In this document: in pieces, positions 1 through 10,972 of the stretch
Numbering within the stretch: the stretch's first letter is position 1
How the letters are laid out: every line of letters begins with the position of its first letter
Assembly: GCF_900110655.1 (NCBI RefSeq)
Contig: NZ_FOEQ01000003.1
Coordinates: 310,001-374,000 of the forward strand
Source of the DNA: Pseudomonas soli
GTDB taxonomy: Bacteria > Pseudomonadota > Gammaproteobacteria > Pseudomonadales > Pseudomonadaceae
Direction: 5' to 3'
Length of the DNA: 64,000 nt
Made by a program: the position numbers and the translations under genes
Notes under the pieces: model-generated
What the model saw: the letters and a program-made list of their open reading frames with translations, nothing else
What the model was told of the DNA's origin: nothing
The model's database searches: none

Positions 1-379
1 ACTCGAGAACCAGGATGGCGTCCATCTCGACCTGGGCGCCCTTGGGCAGGGCAGCCACGCCGATGGCGGCGCGGGCCGGGTAGGGCTGCTCGAAGTAGCG
101 GCCCATGATCTCGTTGACCTTGGCGAAGTGGCTCAGGTCGGTGAGGAAGATGTTCAGCTTGACGATGTCCTTGAACGAACCGCCAGCGGCTTCGGCCACC
201 GACTTCAGGTTCTCGAACACCTGGACGGTCTGGGCTTCGAAGCCCTCGACCAGTTCCATGGTTTTCGGGTCGAGCGGGATCTGCCCCGACATGTACACGG
301 TGTTGCCGGCCTTGATCGCTTGCGAGTAAGTGCCGATGGCGGCTGGTGCCTTGTCGCTGGTGATGACGGTCTTGCTCAT
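1..379 (-). CDS. ridA: RidA family reactive intermediate/imine deaminase, partial
   Basis: This gene is cut by the left window edge, so only the N-terminal 126 codons are visible. The protein starts [16 protein letters not shown] and continues with the YjgF/RidA hallmarks [18 protein letters not shown] and a [14 protein letters not shown] segment. RidA proteins hydrolyse reactive enamine/imine intermediates made by PLP enzymes and protect the cytoplasm from 2-aminoacrylate. The start is supported by AAGGAGT about 7 nt upstream. It lies 23 nt downstream of spoT on the same strand and is probably co-transcribed with rpoZ-spoT, an order known from other Pseudomonas. The C-terminus is not in view. 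Confidence 0.93.
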   Translation of the reverse strand, partial: MSKTVITSDKAPAAIGTYSQAIKAGNTVYMSGQIPLDPKTMELVEGFEAQTVQVFENLKSVAEAAGGSFKDIVKLNIFLTDLSHFAKVNEIMGRYFEQPYPARAAIGVAALPKGAQVEMDAILVLE

Positions 380-402
380 GATGACTCCTTGCGGTTGGCG
401 GA

Positions 403-2511
403 CTACGCACGCATCCGGGTGATGCGGACCACGCCGGTCAAGGTGCGCAGCTTCTTGATCACACGGGCCAGGTGCACGCGGTCGTGCACGCTGACCACCA
501 GTTGGACCACGCTGATACGGCCGTCGCGTTCGTCCATGCTGATTTTCTCGATGTTGCCGTCGGCGGCGTTGACGCTGCTGGCCAGCAGGGCGATCAGGCC
601 GCGCTGGTGCTCCAGCTCGACGCGCAGCTCGACGTTGAACTCGCCGGTGATGTCCTTGGCCCAGGAGAGCTGCAGGCACTTCTCAGGGTTATGCCGGACT
701 TCACTGATGTTGCGGCAGTCTTCCAGGTGCACGACCATGCCCTTGCCGGCCGACAGGTGGCCGACGATCGGGTCGCCCGGGATCGGCGTGCAGCACTTGG
801 CGTAGCTGAGCACCAGGCCCTCGGTGCCGCGGATCGCCAGCGGGCCTTCCGGGGCCGGCAGCTGTTCGCCTTCGGCAGACAGCAGGCGGCGGGCGACCAC
901 GTAGGCCATGCGGTTGCCCAGGCCAATGTCTTCGAGCAGGTCTTCGACCAGCTCCAGGCGGTACTCGGTGAGGATCGCCTGGATGCGCTCCTGCGGGATC
1001 ATCTCAAGGGTGCTGTCGAAGCCGGTCAGCACCTTGTTCAGCAGGCGCTCGCCAAGACTGATGGACTCGGAGCGGCGCTGCTGCTTGAGGGCGTGGCGGA
1101 TATGCGTGCGCGCTTTGCCGGTGACCACGAAGTTGAGCCAGGCCGGGTTCGGCCGGGCCCCCGGTGCGCTGACAATCTCGACGGTGGAGCCGCTCTGCAG
1201 TGGCTCGGACAGCGGTGCCAGGCGGCGGTTGATGCGGCAGGCGATGCAGCTGTTGCCGACGTCGGTGTGTACCGCGTAGGCGAAGTCGACGGCGGTGGAG
1301 CCCTTGGGCAGCTCCATGATCCGGCCTTTCGGGGTGAAGACGTAGACCTCGTCCGGGAACAGGTCGATCTTCACGCTCTCGATGAATTCCAGCGAGTTGC
1401 CGGCGCGCTGCTGCAGCTCGAGAATGCCCTTGACCCACTGGCGGGCGCGGGCATGGCTGCCTTTTGGCTGCTCTTCCTCGTTGGACTTGTACAGCCAGTG
1501 CGCGGCGATACCGTTGTTGGCCATCTCTTCCATTTCGCGGGTGCGGATCTGGATTTCGATGGGTACGCCGTGCATGCCGAACAGCGTGGTGTGCAACGAC
1601 TGGTAGCCGTTGGCCTTGGGGATCGCGATGTAGTCCTTGAAGCGGCCCGGCAGCGGCTTGTACAGGTTGTGCACGGCACCGAGCACGCGGTAGCAGGTGT
1701 CGACCTTGTCGACGATGATGCGGAAGGCGTACACGTCCATGATCTCGGTGAAGGCGCGGCGCTTGCCGCGCATCTTCTTGTAGATGCCATAGAGGTGTTT
1801 CTGTCGGCCGCTGACCTCGCCTTCGATGCCGTCGGCGGCCAGGCAGTTGGCCAGCGAGGTCTCGATCTTGGCGACGATCTCCTTGCGGTTGCCGCGCGCG
1901 GCCTTCACTGCCCGGTGGATCAGCGACGAACGCATCGGGTGCATGGCCTTGAAGCCGAGGTCCTCGAACTCCACGCGCACGGTGTGCATGCCCAGACGAT
2001 TGGCGATGGGGGCGTAGATCTCGAGGGTTTCCTTGGCGATGCGCCGGCGTTTTTCGCCGGAGAGCACTTCCAGGGTGCGCATGTTGTGCAGGCGGTCGGC
2101 CAGCTTGACCAGGATCACGCGGATATCGCGGGCCATGGCCATGGCCATCTTCTGGAAGTTCTCGGCCTGCGCCTCGGCCTTGGTCTCGAAGTTCATCTGG
2201 GTCAGCTTGCTGACCCCGTCGACCAGCTCGGCGACGGTCTCGCCGAATTGCTGGCTCAAGGCTTCCTTGGCGATGCCGGTGTCTTCGATCACATCGTGCA
2301 GCATGGCGGCCATCAGGCTCTGATGGTCCATGTGCATGTCGGCAAGGATGCTGGCCACTGCCAGCGGATGGGTCACGTAGGGCTCGCCGCTGCGGCGGCG
2401 CTGGCCATCGTGGGCCTGCTCGGCGTAGAAGTAGGCCCGGCGAACCAGATTGACCTGTTCGGGGCCCAGATAGGTCGACAGCCGTTCGGCGAGGGCTTCT
2501 ATACCCGGCAT
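403..2511 (-). CDS. spoT: bifunctional (p)ppGpp synthetase/hydrolase SpoT
   Basis: This 702-residue RelA/SpoT homolog sets (p)ppGpp levels in the stringent response. The N-terminal HD hydrolase domain keeps its metal-binding HD pair (His72-Asp73 in MLHDVIEDT) and RLHNMRTL, so hydrolase activity is expected. The synthetase domain follows (about 240-350), then a TGS domain with [18 protein letters not shown] near 390-450, and a C-terminal ACT domain. Length is the family norm. AGAGGTG sits just before the ATG. It lies 59 nt downstream of rpoZ and 23 nt upstream of ridA, forming the conserved rpoZ-spoT-ridA group. Unlike typical RelA, the intact HD site points to SpoT. Confidence 0.97.
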   Translation of the reverse strand: MPGIEALAERLSTYLGPEQVNLVRRAYFYAEQAHDGQRRRSGEPYVTHPLAVASILADMHMDHQSLMAAMLHDVIEDTGIAKEALSQQFGETVAELVDGVSKLTQMNFETKAEAQAENFQKMAMAMARDIRVILVKLADRLHNMRTLEVLSGEKRRRIAKETLEIYAPIANRLGMHTVRVEFEDLGFKAMHPMRSSLIHRAVKAARGNRKEIVAKIETSLANCLAADGIEGEVSGRQKHLYGIYKKMRGKRRAFTEIMDVYAFRIIVDKVDTCYRVLGAVHNLYKPLPGRFKDYIAIPKANGYQSLHTTLFGMHGVPIEIQIRTREMEEMANNGIAAHWLYKSNEEEQPKGSHARARQWVKGILELQQRAGNSLEFIESVKIDLFPDEVYVFTPKGRIMELPKGSTAVDFAYAVHTDVGNSCIACRINRRLAPLSEPLQSGSTVEIVSAPGARPNPAWLNFVVTGKARTHIRHALKQQRRSESISLGERLLNKVLTGFDSTLEMIPQERIQAILTEYRLELVEDLLEDIGLGNRMAYVVARRLLSAEGEQLPAPEGPLAIRGTEGLVLSYAKCCTPIPGDPIVGHLSAGKGMVVHLEDCRNISEVRHNPEKCLQLSWAKDITGEFNVELRVELEHQRGLIALLASSVNAADGNIEKISMDERDGRISVVQLVVSVHDRVHLARVIKKLRTLTGVVRITRMRA

Positions 2512-2570
2512 GGTTTCACCTCTTGCAGTAGAAGAGGGCCTTGCGCCGCACGGTGTCGACTGGGCATCAA

Positions 2571-2834
2571 TTAGACGGCCTCGTTGTTCTCGTCCTCGAA
2601 CGCGGCGAATACCGGATCCTCGGTGACGATCTCTTCGGCGGCGATGAACTCTGGCGTGACGATGCCTTCGGCGATTTCACGCAGGGCGACGACGGTCGGC
2701 TTGTCGTTTTCCCACGCAACGCGGGGCTCTTTGCCGCCGGTAGCCAGCTGGCGGGCGCGCTTGGTCGAGAGCATGACCAGCTCAAAGCGGTTATCCACGT
2801 GTTCCAGGCAGTCTTCAACAGTTACGCGGGCCAT
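2571..2834 (-). CDS. rpoZ: RNA polymerase omega subunit
   Basis: This encodes an 87-residue omega subunit beginning [20 protein letters not shown], with the conserved ATGGKEP and [13 protein letters not shown] segments. Omega binds the beta-prime subunit, helps assemble RNA polymerase, and in proteobacteria forms part of ppGpp site 1, which fits its place directly upstream of spoT. An in-frame extension of six residues is possible, but the MARVTVEDC start matches the family. gmk, usually adjacent, is about 5.3 kb away here because a polyamine-type cassette lies between them. Confidence 0.96.
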   Translation of the reverse strand: MARVTVEDCLEHVDNRFELVMLSTKRARQLATGGKEPRVAWENDKPTVVALREIAEGIVTPEFIAAEEIVTEDPVFAAFEDENNEAV

Positions 2835-2960
2835 GGTCTTCCTCAGTAGCAAATGCGGTTAGGCGTGCAGCCCAGAATGGGCAGGCGGACTAGATAGTTT
2901 AAAAAATCACCAGCCAATAGGGAAGGGCTGTTTTGTCGGGTGTACCTGTGTCGCCTGTAT

Positions 2961-3029
2961 CGCGGGGCAAGCCCGCTCCCATGCATGTGTTCCCGAGTCG
3001 GGCAACGTGGGAGCGGGCTTGCCCAGCGA
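2961..3029. repeat. REP palindrome pair
   Basis: Two inverted copies of the local REP core (GGGCAAGCCCGCTCCCA and its reverse complement TGGGAGCGGGCTTGCCC) are separated by about 26 nt. They lie in the gap between rpoZ and the LysR gene and could fold into a long hairpin. The element marks one edge of the cassette that separates rpoZ from gmk. Confidence 0.85.
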
Positions 3030-3114
3030 TAGGGCCGATCCAGACAACTGGAGCCAACCGCCGATGCCCGACAATAGCGTGCTGTCCCTTGCCGGCACAA
3101 CCGCCCTTGACGCG

Positions 3115-3990
3115 TTAACGCAACATCGCGTCGCGCAGGCGCGGGGTCAGCTCCTCGAACAGCGTCTGCACCGAGCGCAGGGCACGGCAATCGGGCCGCG
3201 TCAGCAGCCATAACTGGGTGTCGCAGCCGGGCAGCGGGCCGCTCAGTGCCTCGACGCCGGGCAGGTCGTGGACCATGTAGTCGGGCAGTGCCGCCACGCC
3301 CAGGCCGGTGGTCACCAGTTGGGCGATGGTCGACATGCCGCTGCACTGGTAGCGCGGGATCAGGCCGGGATGATGCTGGTTACGCCAGACCACGGTGGCG
3401 TGGTCCTGCATGGAATCGTCGGGGGCGATCCAGGGCACGCTCAGGGGGGCCTCCTGCAGCCGCTCGCGCAGCGCCGGCTGGCCGCAGACCACATAGGAGG
3501 TCGACCCCAGGCAGCGCCCGACAAGGTGCTCCGGCGGCGTGTTGGTCAGGCGCAGGGCGATGTCGGCATCGCGGCGGCTGAGGTTGGCGAAGGTGTTGGA
3601 GGTACCCATCTCCAGCGACAACGCCGGATAGTTGGGCATGAACTCGGCCAGCGCCGGCAGCAGCAGGCTGTGCAGCACGGCCTCGGTGCAGGTCAGGCGC
3701 ACGGTGCCGCTGACCACCTGTTCGCCGCTGGTCAGGGCGATGCGCGCCGCGTCCAGGGCCTGCTCGGCGCGCTCGGCCTGCTCGGCCAGGGCCTGGGCGG
3801 TGTCGGTGGGCAGGTAGCCTTTACGGCTCTTGACGAACAAGGCGGTGCCCAGCGCCGACTCCAGCCGGCGGATCGAGCGGAACACCGTCGAAACGTCGAC
3901 CTTGAGCAGTTCGGCTGCCTTGGCCAGCGAGCGGCCGCGCTCCAGTGCCAGGACCAGGGAAAGGTCCGCATGGTTGATCTGATATTGCAT
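3115..3990 (-). CDS. LysR family transcriptional regulator
   Basis: This is a 291-residue LysR-type regulator if it starts at MQYQINHADLSLV; upstream in-frame starts would add up to 32 residues that do not look like the family. The N-terminal winged helix-turn-helix covers roughly residues 5-65 (SLAKAAELLKVDVSTVFRSIRRLE), followed by a periplasmic-binding-protein-like effector domain. It is divergent from the glutamine synthetase-like gene, and the gap holds an inverted repeat at 4008-4038 that could be its operator. By position it probably controls the ligase-hydrolase-permease cassette; the inducer is unknown, a polyamine or amine being a reasonable guess. Confidence 0.9.
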   Translation of the reverse strand: MQYQINHADLSLVLALERGRSLAKAAELLKVDVSTVFRSIRRLESALGTALFVKSRKGYLPTDTAQALAEQAERAEQALDAARIALTSGEQVVSGTVRLTCTEAVLHSLLLPALAEFMPNYPALSLEMGTSNTFANLSRRDADIALRLTNTPPEHLVGRCLGSTSYVVCGQPALRERLQEAPLSVPWIAPDDSMQDHATVVWRNQHHPGLIPRYQCSGMSTIAQLVTTGLGVAALPDYMVHDLPGVEALSGPLPGCDTQLWLLTRPDCRALRSVQTLFEELTPRLRDAMLR

Positions 3991-4007
3991 CGGTGCACGC
4001 TCTGCTT

Positions 4008-4049
4008 GCCAAAATGCCAATGTCTGTTGCGTTTTGGCCATTTTATAGT
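4008..4049 (+). promoter_or_regulatory. putative LysR operator and promoter of the ligase cassette
   Basis: The near-perfect inverted repeat GCCAAAATGC (4008-4017) and GCGTTTTGGC (4029-4038) has 11 nt between its arms and matches at 9 of 10 positions. It overlaps the upstream side of a -10-like TATAGT at 4044-4049; no good -35 is visible, as expected for an activator-dependent promoter. Its place between divergent lysR and the ligase gene supports an operator role, which is inferred. Confidence 0.5.
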
Positions 4050-4197
4050 GGAACGGCCCCCGGGAATCAATGCAGCCGGTCGGCAACCAGCCCCCAACGA
4101 TGGGCCAGTGAAAAGAACAACAGCAGCACCATCGTCGCCCTCCAAGGCGTCATCCGCAGTTCCCACATCGCCGCTCCGAATCAAAGGATGTACAGCC

Positions 4198-5580
4198 ATG
4201 ACGTCGGTCTCCCCGTGCGCCAGTTCTTCCCGCGAGATGAATGAATTCCTGGATGCCCATCCGGATACCCAGTACGTCGACCTGCTGATCTCCGACATGA
4301 ACGGCGTGGTGCGCGGCAAGCGCATCGAGCGCGCCAGCCTGCACAAGGTGTACGAGAAGGGCATCAACCTGCCGGCATCGCTGTTTGCCCTGGATATCAA
4401 CGGCTCGACCGTCGAAAGCACCGGGCTGGGCCTGGATATCGGTGACGCCGACCGCATCTGTCTGCCGATTCCTGGCACGCTGTGCGACGAACCCTGGCAG
4501 AAACGCCCCACCGCCCAGCTGCTGATGACCATGCATGAGCTGGACGGCGCGCCGTTCTTTGCCGACCCGCGGGAAGTGCTGCGCCAGGTGGTGAGCAAGT
4601 TCGACGACTTGGGCCTGGATATCTGCGCCGCGTTCGAGCTGGAGTTCTACCTGATCGACCAGGACAACCTCAACGGTCGCCCGCAGCCGCCGCGCTCGCC
4701 GATTTCGGGCAAGCGCCCGCAGTCGACCCAGGTGTACCTGATCGACGATCTCGATGAGTACGCCGACTGCCTTCAGGACATGCTCGAAGCCGCCAAGGAG
4801 CAGGGCCTTCCGGCTGATGCCATCGTCAAGGAAAGCGCCCCGGCGCAATTCGAGGTGAACCTGCACCACGTCGCCGACCCGCTGAAGGCCTGTGACTACG
4901 CGATCCTGCTCAAGCGCCTGATCAAGAACGTCGCCTACGACCATGAGATGGATTCCACCTTCATGGCCAAGCCCTATCCGGGCCAGGCCGGCAACGGCCT
5001 GCACGTGCACATTTCGTTGCTGGACAAGAAAACCGGCAAGAACATCTTCGCCAATGAGGATCCGCTGCAAAGCGACACCCTGCGCCATGCCGTCGGCGGT
5101 GTGCTGGAAACCATGCCGGCATCGATGGCGTTCCTCTGCCCGAACATCAACTCGTACCGTCGCTTCGGTGCCCAGTTCTACGTGCCCAACGCGCCGAGCT
5201 GGGGCCTGGACAACCGCACCGTGGCCGTCCGCGTGCCGACCGACAGCAGCGAGAACGTGCGCATCGAACACCGCGTGGCTGGCGCCGACGCCAACCCGTA
5301 TCTGATGCTTGCGGCGATCCTCGCCGGCATTCACCACGGCCTGACCAACAAGATCGAGCCGGACGCGCCGATCGAAGGCAACTCGTACGAGCAGTTGGAG
5401 CAGAGCCTGCCGAACAACCTGCGCGATGCCCTGCGCGCGCTGGATGACAGTGAAGTCCTCAACCAATACATCAGCCCGGACTACATCGACATTTTCGTGG
5501 CCTGCAAGGAGAGCGAGCTGGCCGAGTTCGAAGTGTCGATCTCCGACCTCGAGTACAACTGGTACCTGCACACGGTGTAA
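4198..5580 (+). CDS. glutamine synthetase family protein, likely gamma-glutamylpolyamine synthetase
   Basis: This 460-residue member of the glutamine synthetase family has the beta-grasp N-terminus (YVDLLISDMNGVVRGKR) and catalytic signatures EFELEFYLID and NGLHVHISLLDKK (about 266-275). The PuuA/SpuI subgroup ligates glutamate to putrescine or other amines with ATP rather than making glutamine. The ATG at 4198 has AAAGGA nine bases upstream; the open frame extends further 5' across the lysR gene but without support. A gamma-glutamyl hydrolase gene begins four bases after its stop and an APC permease follows, the arrangement of a puu-like amine utilisation set. Substrate is not determinable from sequence. 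Confidence 0.9.
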   Translation: MTSVSPCASSSREMNEFLDAHPDTQYVDLLISDMNGVVRGKRIERASLHKVYEKGINLPASLFALDINGSTVESTGLGLDIGDADRICLPIPGTLCDEPWQKRPTAQLLMTMHELDGAPFFADPREVLRQVVSKFDDLGLDICAAFELEFYLIDQDNLNGRPQPPRSPISGKRPQSTQVYLIDDLDEYADCLQDMLEAAKEQGLPADAIVKESAPAQFEVNLHHVADPLKACDYAILLKRLIKNVAYDHEMDSTFMAKPYPGQAGNGLHVHISLLDKKTGKNIFANEDPLQSDTLRHAVGGVLETMPASMAFLCPNINSYRRFGAQFYVPNAPSWGLDNRTVAVRVPTDSSENVRIEHRVAGADANPYLMLAAILAGIHHGLTNKIEPDAPIEGNSYEQLEQSLPNNLRDALRALDDSEVLNQYISPDYIDIFVACKESELAEFEVSISDLEYNWYLHTV

Positions 5581-5584
5581 GCCC

Positions 5585-6358
5585 ATGAGCGCAATTGCGG
5601 TCCCCTTGATCGGTGTCAGCGCCTGCCGCCAGCAGGTGGGGAAGAACTCGTCGCACACGGTGGGCGACAAGTATGTCGAGGCCGCGGGCTTTGCCGGGCT
5701 GCCGCTGATCCTGCCGGCCCGTGACGGCGGCAGCGACACGCAGGCGCTGCTGGCCAGGCTCGATGGCATTCTTTTTACCGGTTCGCCTTCAAATGTCGAG
5801 CCGCATCATTACAATGGCGCGCCCAGCGCGGAAGGCACCCGGCACGATCTTGCACGTGACCGCCTGACCTTGCCGCTGCTGCAGGCGGCCATCGCCGCGG
5901 GTGTGCCGGTGCTCTGCATCTGCCGTGGATTCCAGGAACTGAACGTGGCCCTCGGTGGCAGCCTGCACCAACGGGTGCAGGAATTGCCCGGCTACCTGGA
6001 CCACCGCGAACCTGAGGACGCACCCCTGGAGGTGCAATACGGCCCTCGTCACCCCGTCGGCATACAGCCGGGTGGGATGTTCGAGCGCCTGGGCCTGGCT
6101 GCGCGGTTCGAGGTCAACTCGCTGCACAGCCAGGGTATCGACCGCCTGGCCCCGGGCCTGCGCGTCGAGGCACGGGCCCCGGATGGCCTTATTGAAGCGG
6201 TGTCGATGCCTGATGCGCCGGGCTTTGTACTCGGCGTGCAGTGGCACCCTGAATGGCGTTTCGCCGAAAACCCGGTTTCGCTGCGCCTGTTCGAGGCGTT
6301 CCGCGAGGCCTGCATTGCCCATGCTGCACGGGAGGGTGTGCGCCAGAAGACCCTCTGA
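5585..6358 (+). CDS. class I glutamine amidotransferase-like gamma-glutamyl hydrolase (PuuD/SpuA type)
   Basis: This is a 257-residue peptidase C26 protein. The nucleophile is Cys113 in CICRGFQELNVALGG, and the second active-site signature is VQWHPEW near residue 220. PuuD-type enzymes cleave gamma-glutamyl-GABA to glutamate and GABA in the gamma-glutamyl putrescine route. The gene starts four bases after the ligase stop, so the two are almost certainly co-transcribed. A class I amidotransferase partner of a biosynthetic enzyme is the alternative, but the GVSACRQQ N-terminus and context favour the hydrolase. Confidence 0.88.
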   Translation: MSAIAVPLIGVSACRQQVGKNSSHTVGDKYVEAAGFAGLPLILPARDGGSDTQALLARLDGILFTGSPSNVEPHHYNGAPSAEGTRHDLARDRLTLPLLQAAIAAGVPVLCICRGFQELNVALGGSLHQRVQELPGYLDHREPEDAPLEVQYGPRHPVGIQPGGMFERLGLAARFEVNSLHSQGIDRLAPGLRVEARAPDGLIEAVSMPDAPGFVLGVQWHPEWRFAENPVSLRLFEAFREACIAHAAREGVRQKTL

Positions 6359-6469
6359 CGTCACCCGGTAGTCTCGGATGACCCACCCCGGCAGTGAGCT
6401 TTCAATGAGTGGAAGCGGGCCCTCTACGGGGGCCTGTGAAAACAATTCCAATAGTTACGGCAAATACTC

Positions 6470-8011
6470 ATGAGCGATTACACAGAAGCCGGCCGCCCAC
6501 CCGACGTGGCGGCCGACTCGGGCAACACCCAGCGCAGCAAGGGCCTGGCCAAGGGCCGCCTCGGCCTGCTGGCCAGCGTCGTGCTGGGCATTTCCACCAT
6601 TGCACCGGTCTATACTCTGACTGGCGCGCTCGGCCCGACCGTGCGTGAAGTCGGCGCCCACTTGCCGGCGGTGTTCATCGTCGGCTTCCTGCCGATGCTG
6701 CTGGTCGCCCTGGGCTACCGCGAGCTGAACTCGGCGGAGCCCGACAGCGGCACGTCCTTCACTTGGTCGGCCCGGGCCTTCGGCCCGATGATCGGCTGGA
6801 TTGGCGGCTGGGGGCTGGTGGTGGCCACCACCATCGTGCTGTCCAACCTGGCAGGCGTGGCGGTGGACTTCTTCTACTTGTTCCTGGCGCAGATCACCGG
6901 CAACCAGGAGCTGGCCGCGCTGGCGGACAACCTGTTGATCAACGTCACCACCTGTTGCGTGTTCATCGCCCTGGCAGTGTGGATCTGCTGTCGCGGCATG
7001 GCCACCACCATGACGGTGCAGTACGGCCTGGTGGCCTTGCAGTTGCTGGTCCTTATCGGCTTCGCCTTTGCCGCGTTCGGCGAGACCACCGCGCCGCCGC
7101 CGCTGGCGTTCGACCTGGCCTGGTTCAACCCGTTCGGTGTCGAGTCGTTCTCGGCCTTTGCCGCCGGTCTGTCGCTGTCGATCTTCATTTTCTGGGGCTG
7201 GGACGTGTGCCTGACCGTCAGCGAAGAGTCGATCGGCAGCGACGAAGTGCCGGGCAAGGCGGCGACCTGGACCGTGCTGCTGATCCTCGGCCTGTACCTG
7301 CTCACCGCCATCGCCACCCTCCAGTTTGCCGGGATCAGCGAGCATGGCTTGGGCCTGAACAATCCGCGCATCCAGGAGAACGTGTTCGCCCACCTGGCCG
7401 GGCCGGTCATGGGCCCGCTGGCGATTCTGATGTCCATCGCGGTGCTGGCCAGCACCGCCGCCTCGCTGCAATCGACCTTCGTCTCGCCAGCGCGCACCCT
7501 GCTCGCCATGGGTTACTACGGCGCTGTGCCGCAACGCTTCGCCACGGTGTGCCCGCGTTCGCAGACGCCGCGCTACGCGACGATCTGTGCCGGTATTGCC
7601 GCGGGCCTGTTCTACGTGACCATGCGTACCCTCAGCGAGAACGTGCTGGCCGATACCATCACCGCCCTGGGCATGATGATCTGCTTCTACTACTCGCTGA
7701 CGGCCTTCGCCTGCGTGTGGTACTTCCGCCGCAGCCTGTTCGACAGCGTGCGCCACTTCTTCATGCGCGGCGTGTGCCCGCTGGTGGGTGGCCTGATCCT
7801 GTCGGTGATCTTCCTGCGCACGGCGATCGACAGCGCCTCGCCAGACTTCGGCAGCGGCTCGCATGTGGGTGGGCTGGGGCTGGTATTCGTGATCGCGGCG
7901 ATCATCTCGGCGCTGGGTATCGTGCTGATGCTGCTGTCGCGGCTGCGTGCGCCAGCGTACTTCCTGGGGGCTACCCTGCGTCAGCAGGCGACGTTGCAGT
8001 TGCAGGAATAA
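6470..8011 (+). CDS. APC family amino acid/polyamine permease
   Basis: This 513-residue inner-membrane permease has 12 or more hydrophobic segments, starting with LLASVVLGISTIAPVYTLTG, typical of the APC superfamily first transmembrane helix. It follows the gamma-glutamyl hydrolase by 111 nt on the same strand, so it likely imports the amine or amino acid that the upstream enzymes process. The start is chosen at MSDYTEAGRP; the Shine-Dalgarno is weak. Substrate is inferred only from context. A large REP hairpin follows the stop and may act as transcript end. Confidence 0.9.
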   Translation: MSDYTEAGRPPDVAADSGNTQRSKGLAKGRLGLLASVVLGISTIAPVYTLTGALGPTVREVGAHLPAVFIVGFLPMLLVALGYRELNSAEPDSGTSFTWSARAFGPMIGWIGGWGLVVATTIVLSNLAGVAVDFFYLFLAQITGNQELAALADNLLINVTTCCVFIALAVWICCRGMATTMTVQYGLVALQLLVLIGFAFAAFGETTAPPPLAFDLAWFNPFGVESFSAFAAGLSLSIFIFWGWDVCLTVSEESIGSDEVPGKAATWTVLLILGLYLLTAIATLQFAGISEHGLGLNNPRIQENVFAHLAGPVMGPLAILMSIAVLASTAASLQSTFVSPARTLLAMGYYGAVPQRFATVCPRSQTPRYATICAGIAAGLFYVTMRTLSENVLADTITALGMMICFYYSLTAFACVWYFRRSLFDSVRHFFMRGVCPLVGGLILSVIFLRTAIDSASPDFGSGSHVGGLGLVFVIAAIISALGIVLMLLSRLRAPAYFLGATLRQQATLQLQE

Positions 8012-8025
8012 ACCAGTCGGAATCC

Positions 8026-8080
8026 TCGCGGGGCAATCCCGCCGCCACGCCAAACTCGTGGCGGCGGGATTGCCCCGCGA
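8026..8080. repeat. REP-type perfect hairpin
   Basis: Arms of 24 nt (8026-8049 and 8057-8080) are perfect inverted repeats around a 7-nt loop. The core GGGCAATCCCGCCGCCACG differs from the other REPs of the window. It lies between the convergent permease and gmk genes and marks the other edge of the inserted cassette. It may stabilise 3' ends. Confidence 0.85.
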
Positions 8081-8087
8081 TGCTTTT

Positions 8088-9585
<1,498 letters not shown>

Positions 9586-9766
9586 GGGGAGTACCTCGCG
9601 TATTCAGGTGGACGGGGAGCCTGTCGGCTGCAAGGCGCAGGATTGTAGCGCAGTGCGGCGCGGGCGCCCAATCCAGCCATGCTAACGGTCGCCCCTAAAC
9701 CTGTCGGAAAACACGACAGGCTGCGCGAGCGCGACGACAGGCGTGCCTTCGTCGGGTGTCGGGCTC

Positions 9767-9772
9767 TATAAT
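9767..9772 (+). promoter_or_regulatory. -10 element of the rph promoter
   Basis: A perfect TATAAT lies 37 nt upstream of the rph ATG. The -35 region about 17 nt before it (TGCCTT) is a weak match, so this is a sigma-70-type call resting mainly on the -10. Confidence 0.5.
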
Positions 9773-9809
9773 GCTCGGCAGATTCAAAGTCCCCGTACAG
9801 GTATTCCAG

Positions 9810-10532
9810 ATGAAACGTCCAAGTGGTCGCGCCGCCGATCAGCTCCGCTCGATCCGCATTACTCGCAACTACACCAAGCACGCCGAAGGATCGGTTCTGG
9901 TCGAGTTCGGTGACACCAAGGTCATCTGCACGGTCAGCGTCGAGAACGGTGTTCCCCGCTTCCTCAAAGGCCAGGGCCAAGGTTGGCTGACCGCCGAGTA
10001 CGGCATGCTGCCGCGCTCCACCGGCGAGCGTAACCAACGCGAGGCCAGCCGTGGCAAGCAAGGCGGCCGCACCCTCGAGATCCAGCGCCTGATTGGCCGC
10101 TCCCTGCGCGCCGCGCTGGACATGAGCAAGCTCGGCGACATCACCCTGTACGTCGACTGCGACGTGATCCAGGCCGACGGCGGCACCCGCACTGCCTCGA
10201 TCACCGGCGCCATGGTCGCTCTGTGCGACGCCCTGGCGGTGATCAAGAAACGTGGCGGTCTCAAGGGTGGCAACCCGCTCAAGCACATGATCGCTGCGGT
10301 ATCGGTGGGCATGTACCAGGGCGAGGCCGTGCTCGACCTCGACTACCTCGAGGACTCCGCCGCCGAGACCGACCTGAACGTGGTCATGACCAGCGCCGGT
10401 GGTTTCATCGAGGTGCAGGGCACCGCCGAGGGCGCGCCGTTCCAGCCTGACGACTTCAACGCCATGCTGGCGCTGGCGCAGAAAGGCATGGACGAAATCT
10501 TCGAACTGCAGAAGGCGGCGCTGGCCGACTGA
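9810..10532 (+). CDS. rph: ribonuclease PH
   Basis: This 240-residue phosphorolytic 3'-exoribonuclease trims tRNA 3' ends. The start [13 protein letters not shown] matches the family; an upstream GTG would add 18 residues and overlap the -10 box. Signatures include [17 protein letters not shown] (phosphate and RNA binding) and [18 protein letters not shown]. Unlike the frameshifted rph of E. coli K-12, this copy is intact. It is divergent from yicC and is followed 24 nt later by a DUF4870 membrane protein gene. Confidence 0.97.
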   Translation: MKRPSGRAADQLRSIRITRNYTKHAEGSVLVEFGDTKVICTVSVENGVPRFLKGQGQGWLTAEYGMLPRSTGERNQREASRGKQGGRTLEIQRLIGRSLRAALDMSKLGDITLYVDCDVIQADGGTRTASITGAMVALCDALAVIKKRGGLKGGNPLKHMIAAVSVGMYQGEAVLDLDYLEDSAAETDLNVVMTSAGGFIEVQGTAEGAPFQPDDFNAMLALAQKGMDEIFELQKAALAD

Positions 10533-10556
10533 GCAGACACCAGGGAGGTGCGGGAT

Positions 10557-10925
10557 ATGAACGACTCGGATCTGCCGATCACCCCGCCCAGCGCCGATGT
10601 CCGGCAATGGGCGATGTTCTGCCATCTCTCGGCATTATTGGGGCTGGTGCTGCCCCTTGGGCATTTGCTGGGCCCGTTGGTGCTGTGGCACCTCAAGCGC
10701 GAGCAGGACCCGTTCATCGATGCCCAGGGCAAGGAGGCGCTGAACTTCCAGATCAGCGTGACCATCGCCGGTTTCGTCTGCTTCCTGCTGATGTTCGTGT
10801 TCATCGGCATCCTGCTGTTCGCCGTGCTGATGGTGGCGGTGCTGATCCTGATCATCCTGGCAGCGGTCAAGACCAATGAAGGGCAGCCATATCGCTATCC
10901 CTTCATCTGGCGGCCGATCAGATAG
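10557..10925 (+). CDS. DUF4870 domain-containing membrane protein
   Basis: This 122-residue protein shows the DUF4870 pattern: RQWAMFCHLSALLGLV, a first membrane helix, the KREQDPFIDAQGKEALNFQ loop, then two more hydrophobic helices. Function is unknown; the family is common as a small integral membrane protein. GGAGGT eight bases before ATG 10557 fixes the start, and an upstream GTG overlaps that site. It is probably co-transcribed with rph and ends at a strong terminator. Confidence 0.9.
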   Translation: MNDSDLPITPPSADVRQWAMFCHLSALLGLVLPLGHLLGPLVLWHLKREQDPFIDAQGKEALNFQISVTIAGFVCFLLMFVFIGILLFAVLMVAVLILIILAAVKTNEGQPYRYPFIWRPIR

Positions 10926-10929
10926 ACAC

Positions 10930-10959
10930 AAAAAAGCCGACCTGATGGTCGGCTTTTTT
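10930..10959. terminator. bidirectional Rho-independent terminator
   Basis: The stem AAGCCGACC/GGTCGGCTT with loop TGAT is flanked by an A tract on one side and a T tract on the other. It therefore serves both the DUF4870 gene and the convergent crc gene. Confidence 0.92.
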
Positions 10960-10972
10960 GTGCGTGCCATCC

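Noticed and set aside
472-2574. 700-codon open frame antisense to spoT
   Set aside because: It is the compositional shadow of a high-GC gene: its product is low in complexity and rich in Ala, Asp, Gln, Val and His, with no family likeness, and spoT is unmistakable.
3268-4197. Upstream extension of the glutamine synthetase-like frame
   Set aside because: It runs antisense across lysR and has no ribosome site; the start at 4198 has one.
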